A stretch of DNA of 64,000 nt from Notolepis coatsorum. Taxonomy: Eukaryota > Chordata > Actinopteri > Aulopiformes > Paralepididae. Positions 55,757 through 64,000 of this stretch are shown here, piece after piece. Positions within the stretch are counted from its first letter, which is position 1. Each line of letters opens with the position of its first letter. The notes under the pieces are model-generated. The model searched no databases and had not been told where the DNA came from. It saw nothing but the letters and a program-made list of their open reading frames with translations. The stretch spans positions 49,162,312 through 49,226,311 of the forward strand of contig OZ020589.1 in the NCBI GenBank assembly GCA_963971535.1, given 5' to 3'. Both the position numbers and the translations under genes were made by a program.

Positions 55757-56531
55757 TTATAGCCCTGCAAAGAAGGTAAACATCTCCATAGGCTTAGAGT
55801 GGTGGCAGTGATCAAACATTGATGGATATAAGCGTGGCAGAGAAAGTGTTAAGAACAAATTCGTATTTACAATGATGGCCTGGCGAGAGGACAAAAGGAT
55901 CTCTCGAAGGGTAACAGGGAAAGGGGACACAATTAAATGAATAGAAAAGAGACAGACATCACAGAGGTAAGGAAAATAATTACACACATCAAACAAACAA
56001 CCAAATAAAATGACAAGGTATGTAATACTACAAGAAGAAGAACTCCTTAAAAGTAGTGAGAGGGAACAATTTGACCATCCAGTCTTTTGCATCTCGTTCC
56101 AACAGCTGGGAGCAGCAAATTGGCCAAAGGAAGTGTTAACACGGGGGACATCTAGCGAGATATGGTGAGCAGCTCTGGTGTTACAGGGAGTAGATGACCA
56201 TTTTAACAGGTGTATCAAATAAGGAGGAGTCAGACCAAGGAGGGTTTTGTAAATTAGTGTAACGATGGCCAATTTATAGATGTGTACAGTATAAGTCACA
56301 GTGATGTGACTTATATTAAGGTGATCAAGGACACTCTTGCATGTAAATGATGTCGCCATAGTCAAACAATGGGCAAATGGACATTAAGTGAGTAAAGGAG
56401 GAGCGATTCCTGTACAAGAAGCCAAGTCTTGCTTTTATTTTTGATTGAAGTGTATAATCTAACCAGATACCAAGGTATTTATGAGAGATGATTGTATTGT
56501 TCGGATGTTTCCAGGAGGGACCTTTTTCCAA
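55757..56531 (-). pseudogene. Degenerate LINE reverse transcriptase C-terminus
   Basis: On the minus strand two frames can be read in order: HKYLGIWLDYTLQSKIKARL and CPLFDYGDIIYMQ (56531-56325), then LAIVTLIYKTLLGLTPPYL and FAAPSCWNEMQK (56365-55757). These are the segments downstream of the RT catalytic motif in L2/CR1-type LINEs. Frames are shifted relative to each other, and no catalytic motif remains. Confidence 0.7.
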
Positions 56532-57855
56532 ACCACATAACTTTTTATATTATTTATTTTCTAGATGTGAGAAGACTAGAGAAGGCAGCTGTATACTATT
56601 GAAGCTGTCTTGAAGAGAGTGCAGAACAGCATCAGGAGAAGGTCCAACTTTAGTTTAGGAGTTCAAATCACATGTAGCTCATGTGAACCTATTGTGATCT
56701 CGTGCGATGATAAAAGTTACACATGATGCAGTGTGTGAAATCACATACACAGAATCATATAAATTGCATGTGATTTCTTTGTGAAATCCATTTTAGGATT
56801 CATGGAACTGACACATAATCACATAGAACCATAGGAACTTTTGAAAAACACCAGAACTAGAGTAACAAGGTTCTTATTTGACAATAGATATTATATTATA
56901 TCATATAATATTATATATTGTATGTAGAATGTAGTATCATCTCTATCTTACAATTCATACACAAACAGAGGCCTAAGTCAGTTATTAGTGCAAAACAAAG
57001 TCACTAAAACAGTGACATTATGACAGTTGCATCAGCACCATGGACAGCACTACACATCAAATAAGCATGACTACAGCAGCATGCAGCACTGCACAGGGGA
57101 CATTATCATCAGCACCATGGACAGTCCTACACATCAAACAAGCAAGACATGCAGAAAAAGGGACATTTTTCAACTCTCTCATTACTCAATATTGGCAAAC
57201 AACATATACGCTGAACACCAACATACACAAACATGACACAATGACAATTTAAAAAAAATCTGCTTAACATTGGAACAATATTCCACCCCTAAAATGAAAA
57301 TATATGGTAATGTAAATGGTGCAATCTACTTCAGAGTAGTGCATACAAATTACATTTCCCAGGGATTAATAAGTTAAATCATTTGGTTAAATCACCAACA
57401 GAGCTTTCTTGTAAACAGCTTTAGTTTATATTCAGTTTTCTGTTGTTGTTCTATAGTCTACAAGGTAAATACATGTCCTACCTCTTAATAACATTATCCA
57501 TTGGAGGAGAGTGAGATGGGAGAGGCGACGGCACGGTTGTAGCTTTAGTCCTTGCTGATGTGGTTGCTAGCTTGTTACCGTTAACGTTGATGCTACTACC
57601 AGTTCCCCAATCTACAAAACTGCTGCTAGCAGACCAGGCTGCAGAAACAAATTAGTGGGGGGGGGGGGGGGGGGGCATAAAATGTTCTCGGGGGGGGGGC
57701 ACAATGGTTTTTCAACACAGGTTCCCTTTTATACGTTTCAGCTGGGACAGCGGCACTGTGGCTTGCTTGGCGCTGCCCACGGTACTGAACTAAACAGCAG
57801 AGAGGCAATTGAAAAATCTAATTTCTCTCTATCTTAAGAACTTTCACTTATACAA
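56532..57855. other. Unassigned, with simple repeats
   Basis: An imperfect duplication of ATCAGCACCATGGACAG with CTACACATCAAA (57029-57059 and 57107-57137), and two G tracts (57657-57676 and 57691-57699). No supported gene. Confidence 0.4.
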
Positions 57856-58457
57856 AAACAGACTGAACGGATATATATAACAGACCTGCTGGGGCAGCGG
57901 ACTGAGAGCAGGGGACACAAACAGGCTGGATAAGATGGTCAAGAAGGCCAGTAGCGTGGTTGGGGTGGAGCTGGACTCTAGCGAGGGTGGCGGAGAGGAG
58001 GAACCTTGCTAAGCTCCAGGCCATCAGGGAAAACCCCTCCCACCTACTATACACAGACTTGGCTGACAGGAGGAGCATGTTATAGGCTCACACTACCTAA
58101 ATGCAGCACTGAACGGCACAGGAAGTCTTTCATTCTGACAGCCATCAGACTATACAATGCATCACTGTGCCTCACTGCATCACTGAGCACAGAGTGACAA
58201 TTACCATCTTCCTGGACTCTTACTTTTTAAACAGCACTGTGCATTATTACACCTACTGTAGACTTCAGTATATTTTTACTGTATTTATTTACTGTATCTT
58301 TTATTCAATTTTTATTCTATTTCATTTTATTCTATTCTTAGGCCATTTGTTTTGTTATTCTTATTTGTGACTTGTTCTGTCTAAATGTTTAATGTTGAGT
58401 GATTTGCAGTGACAAATTTCCCTCAGGATAATACATTTCTATTCTATTCTATTCTAT
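57856..58457 (+). mobile_element. L2/Rex1-type LINE 3' fragment
   Basis: Encodes the end of a LINE protein (RLTLPKCSTERHRKSFILTA, IRLYNASLC) followed by a T-rich 3' UTR and a terminal ATTCT repeat (58438-58457). A different family from the ACTTGAA-tailed LINEs. Confidence 0.8.
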
Positions 58458-58635
58458 ATCTTTGAAAAGTCTCCATTTATTCAACACTTCTGAATTCACT
58501 GACAAACTGAACTGAACTGACAAAAATAAGGTGCATAAAAAAGCAAACAAAATTCCTCCACAGGCTACTCACCATCATAAGTAGAGCGGCAAGCGGCGGT
58601 TGGGGACAGAGTGAAATCTTCTTAAAACACTGCCC

Positions 58636-58832
58636 CTCGGGCGCCCCAGTGGCGAACCGCATAGCGCGCTCAGCCGCGACACGGCCGACCCGGGTTCGAC
58701 TCTCGAACCCGTCGTTATTTGCCGAATGTCTTCCCCCCACTCTGTCTCCCATTCCTCATCTGTCTCTCCCTACTGGACTTCCCAGTAGAAATAAAGCGAT
58801 AAAACACCAAAAAAAAAATATTAAAAAAAAAA
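58636..58832 (+). mobile_element. tRNA-derived SINE of a second family
   Basis: A box AGTGGCGAACCGCATAGCGC and B box GACCCGGGTTCGACTC at tRNA spacing, a short body with AATAAAGCG and a poly(A) tail. Flanked by AAAACACTGCCC at 58624-58635 and 58833-58844. Unrelated to the 26148 and 39628 SINEs. Confidence 0.9.
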
Positions 58833-58844
58833 AAAACACTGCCC

Positions 58845-60833
<1,989 letters not shown>

Positions 60834-61192
60834 TAACGATAGGTTATGTAGATAACCTAGTTATATTAGTATTGGCTGAGCGTCCCGCTCTGAGCCTTAT
60901 GAGATATCCCTTATCTCCTATGATACCTATTGTATCTCCCACGAACAAAAACTACATGCACCCCACCTGTATGGGGCCCCACCCCCATGGTGGCACCGCC
61001 CATATAGCAGTGACTCTGGTCACCAAACACCCTTCCTCGCCAAAACCCGTCCCAGGAAAAGATCCCTCAAGAGGGAACTCAGGGCCGCGCAGAGCGGGAC
61101 GCTCAGCCAATACTAATATAACTAGGTTATCTACATAACCTATCGTTATATATCGTATTTGCTTCGCGTCCCGCTCTGAGCCTTATGAGATA
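60834..61192. repeat. DIRS terminal repeat and internal complementary region
   Basis: 60834-60890 is the perfect reverse complement of 61092-61148 (57 of 57). In addition, GCGTCCCGCTCTGAGCCTTA and seven more bases repeat directly at 60880-60906 and 61166-61192. AGGTTATGTAGATAACCT (60841-60858) is itself a palindrome. Such paired terminal and internal complementary segments are the hallmark of DIRS replication through a circular intermediate. Confidence 0.85.
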
Positions 61193-61449
61193 ATGGGGAA
61201 GAGCGGACGCGAGGCCCGACAAATGTACCCCCTGAGGACCCGTAAGCCCACATCAAGGGGTGCGGGGAGCCCTGTCACCCCATCCTTCCTAATGAAGGAG
61301 GGGCGCAGTCAACTCCACCTGAATGCGAACAAGAGGGAACTAGAACCCCTTGAACACACCGTACAGGCGGAACCACGTGTGACTCAACACACTGTGGCCC
61401 ATACCCATACACTCCTGCTACCCGACCAAAGGACGGGAAGCAGGAAAGG

Positions 61450-62420
61450 CCACAGACGCCAGAACCGCCTGGGAGACAAAACCCCCGGTCATGTCCATGA
61501 GGTAAAACCTTACAAAGGGGCCCGGGGAGGACCATGAAGCTGCAGCACAGATGTCCTCCACCGAGGCCCCACCCAGGAGAGCGGCAGAGGCAGCCACCCC
61601 ACGAGTGGAGTGCGCCCTGACGCCCCCAGGGGGATCCTGCCCAGCCAACGTGTAGCAGAGGGTAATACCCTCGCACAACCAATGGGACAGGCGCTGCCCC
61701 GACAGTGCCTTACCAGCACAAGCCCCACCGTAACAGACAAAAAGCTGGTCGGTAACCCTGAAATCCTGAGTACGGCTGAGGTAAATCCCCAAGCACGGAC
61801 TGGACATGACAGGTGAAGGCCCGCATCTAACTCACTAGTGTGAGGAGGAGGACGAAACGCCTGAACCACAATATCCCGGGAGCGGAAGGAACTCCGGATA
61901 TTCTTAGGCACGAAAGCAGGATTAGGTCGCAGAGTGACACCGCAATCGGTCCGAAAAGACAGGCACTCTGGACGTACCGAGAGAGCACAGAGCTCACCTA
62001 CGCGTTTAGCGGAAGTGACAGCCAGAAGGAACGCGGTCTTGAAGGACAGCTGTCCCAACGGCGCCTGCTCGAGCGGCTCAAACGGGGCCAAGGACAACCG
62101 ACCGAGGACCAATTGAAGATCCCAAGTCGGAGCCAAGGAGCGTTGCACCGGCTTAACGCGTCGAGCGCCAAGCAGGAAACGCTTCACAAGAGGGTGGCTG
62201 AACAAGACATCCCCTCAAACCCCTCATGATAGGAGGATATAGCTGCTGCATATACCCTCACCGTCGAAGCCGACAGTCTATCAAGGAGAGACTGGAGGTA
62301 ACTAAGGACAGCATCCAGGGGGCAGGAGACTGAGTCCCGGCCCCCCGCCTTACACCACACTTGGAACATACGTCATCTGCCCGCGTAAGCGCGACAGTGG
62401 AGGGAGCATGCGCATTCCAG
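61450..62420 (-). pseudogene. DIRS tyrosine recombinase, frameshifted
   Basis: Three frames in order: an N-terminal helical domain (DAVLSYLQSLLDRLSASTVR, 62369-62184); the first catalytic block FLLAVTSAKRVGELCALS with its Arg (62205 frame); and the second block (61807-61418) with VRAHSTRG (His and Arg) and FVRFYLMD (Tyr). The R-H-R-Y tetrad is thus still visible, although frameshifts near 62190 and 61780 prevent a continuous protein. It would integrate circular DNA without target duplication. Confidence 0.8.
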
Positions 62421-62636
62421 ATGGTAACACCATCAGGATCAAGAACCTGCGCCCCTCAACGTACCCGTCCCAGCAACTGACCTAACAGATGTATGGGGAA
62501 GAATCCCTGGCGGCACGGCATCGGTCCCAGACCTGCCTGGCCATGTCCAGACGTAATCCTCACCCGTCAGGATGAGGACCGCCCCGCGACAGTACACCTG
62601 CACCCACATTCTCCCTGCCGGGGATGTGGGGAGCCC

Positions 62637-63985
62637 TCAGGCCGCGCAGATGGAGGACGCCCATAGCCAGCCGCCCGCCGCCTGGTGCAGACAGGGGGAG
62701 CGTACTCCTCCCTGTCTGTCGATACACGACACTGACGTCGTATCGTCCGTCCTGATCAACACCATTTGTGGACCAGAAGGACCGCTTTCAACACCAACAC
62801 ATTGAACGTAGCGCAGACCGGGCAGCATGGTTTGCCAGCTGCCCCCTACTGCGTTGGCCCGACGCGTCACCAGCGAGGGAGGCGTCGGTGAAAACGCTAC
62901 GTGAGACAGCGCCGTAACCGTCCTAGGACGGAACCTCCCGAGCGTGTTGACAACACGCTCTGAGATGGATGCCCATAGCCCTCCAACCGTTGACTGGGAA
63001 GAGGAGTACTCTACATCCAGTCTACAGCAACCCCAGGCTGGTAGAGACCTGCCTGGTACGAGACCTGACGATCCACCTTGACCGCGAAGGACCAGAACGT
63101 CATCAGGGCAGAACACTCCGTAACCCCGGACGACGCAGAGGCCCCAGTGCGGCCTCCACGCACTTGGTGAAGATGCGGGGAGCCAGAGAAAACCGAACGG
63201 CAGCCTCTGGTACTCATACGCTAACCCTGCAAAGGAAGCGTAGGTAAGCCCTAGGATGGAAAATCGGGGATGCGCATACGCATCCCACAGGTCTATGGAG
63301 GAGAACCAGACCCCCACCTGACAGTGTTCAACAGGTAGGAGACGATCCAAAAAATGCTGAACCTTCCCATGGGACAGGTCCAGCCTGGGTCTTACACCCC
63401 TCCCTCCCAACTTCTCGGGCAGAGAACACTGGGAGGAGAACGCCACGACGATGGCTTGCTTCGTCCACAGAGATTGGATCTCGTTGACCAGAGCTGTCAC
63501 TGCTGGAGACCCTGACAATAGGGTCTGTACCAAACCTGAAAACGGGTGGGGTTGTGTAAACACAAGTCCCCGCCACAGCGTTCTCTCCATCCACCTCGAC
63601 ATATGGTACTGCCGTAGTCATATGTGATGACACTCCCGCCGTCACGTGGCGCAGGTCCGCCAGGAACTGTAGATAGTTGGCCCGGTCCCCCCGCTGTGCG
63701 TAGCCAAACCTGGAACCGTGCGAGGAGCGCGTTCCGTGTCGGAACACCTGACCCTGACACCACCCACGAGGCAATCGCACCCAAGGGGGAACCCCGACAG
63801 AAAGGGCCGGTCTGATACGGGGGGCTTCCGATGAAAAAAGCCCCCCCACTGAACACCCCTCCAGAACATGCTGAAGGAGTTGTTCTGCAGCCGGACATGC
63901 AAGGTGTAAGGCCCCCATGGGTTCCTACACACCGTAGCCCTGCAGTGATATTACTACCACCCCAAATCATGTGAGCTGCGACCAC
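62637..63985 (-). pseudogene. DIRS reverse transcriptase/RNase H, badly degenerate
   Basis: The clearest frame (63602-62637) shows GVRPRLDLSHGKVQHFLDRL, SSIDLWDAYAHPRFSI and YEYQRLPFG, the DIRS RT blocks before the catalytic site. The site itself reads FCPDDVLVL instead of a YxDD-type motif with a hydrophobic neighbourhood. RNase H-like VLIRTDDTTSVSCIDRQGG follows. Frames to 63985 are open but I cannot assign domains in them. Confidence 0.7.
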
Positions 63986-64000
63986 TTGCCAATATTTCAG

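Larger units (their letters stand above)
60834..64000 (-). mobile_element. DIRS-type tyrosine-recombinase retroelement, degenerate, running off the window
   Basis: On the minus strand an RT region (63985-62637) precedes a tyrosine recombinase (about 62420-61450), then an internal complementary region and a terminal repeat (61192-60834). This is the DIRS gene order, with no LTR, aspartic protease or DDE integrase. Reading frames are shifted many times. Gag should lie right of the window. Confidence 0.82.

Overview
This is eukaryotic DNA, almost certainly from a ray-finned fish. It is made almost entirely of transposable elements: BEL/Pao, Copia, Ty3/gypsy and DIRS retroelements, Tx1-type L1 LINEs, CR1/L2-like LINEs, hAT DNA transposons, tRNA-derived SINEs and long AC and ATT microsatellites. 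I found no host protein-coding gene, no functional RNA gene and no bacterial operon or CRISPR array. The fish assignment rests on the repeat repertoire and is an inference.

Left block, 1-20243: two BEL/Pao elements in the same orientation, one inside the other. BEL-A (1-14589, left LTR cut by the window edge) appears to sit inside BEL-B, whose CCHC/protease/pol region resumes at 14590 and runs to its own 3' LTR (19801-20243). BEL-A itself carries a minus-strand nonautonomous gypsy-like LTR element in gag (1947-5698, exact 5-bp target duplication GAAAT) and a minus-strand LINE with an uninterrupted 991-codon frame between protease and RT. Its pol frame is open for 1191 codons, but the first integrase Asp reads Asn. 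BEL-B pol is broken by stops, frameshifts and a LINE 3' fragment.

Middle-left, 20244-27973: a DIRS-type gag-like gene without RT or recombinase, AT-rich and GT repeats, a 1.6-kb element with terminal inverted repeats holding two tRNA-like segments, a 482-bp SINE with a 17-bp target duplication that runs into a long ATT array, and a LINE 3' fragment.

Centre, 27974-50719: one Copia element expanded to 22.7 kb by insertions. Its LTRs, leader, gag, protease, integrase and RNase H tail can be recognised; most of RT is lost. At the gag start codon sits an 8.6-kb minus-strand insertion (LTR-like ends). It contains a Tx1-L1 LINE, which in turn contains a hAT copy. A second, nearly identical hAT copy lies in the Copia RT/RNase H region and carries a nearly full-length second Tx1-L1 LINE (ORF1 and ORF2, one premature stop). 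A SINE, a 1-kb hAT-type MITE and LINE tails complete the Copia insertions. Most boundaries are proven by target-site duplications visible in the sequence.

Right block, 50720-64000: a gypsy deletion derivative with both LTRs, a tRNA-Pro-like primer site and a gag/protease-tail remnant; LINE and SINE fragments; a 200-bp AC array; and a minus-strand degenerate DIRS element (RT, tyrosine recombinase, terminal repeat and internal complementary region) running off the right edge.

The genes do not form a shared pathway. The value of the window is as a stratigraphic record of transposition, with a few structural oddities: long perfect hairpins in the hAT copies, minisatellites inside an LTR, truncated 5' LTRs and a stand-alone DIRS-type gag.
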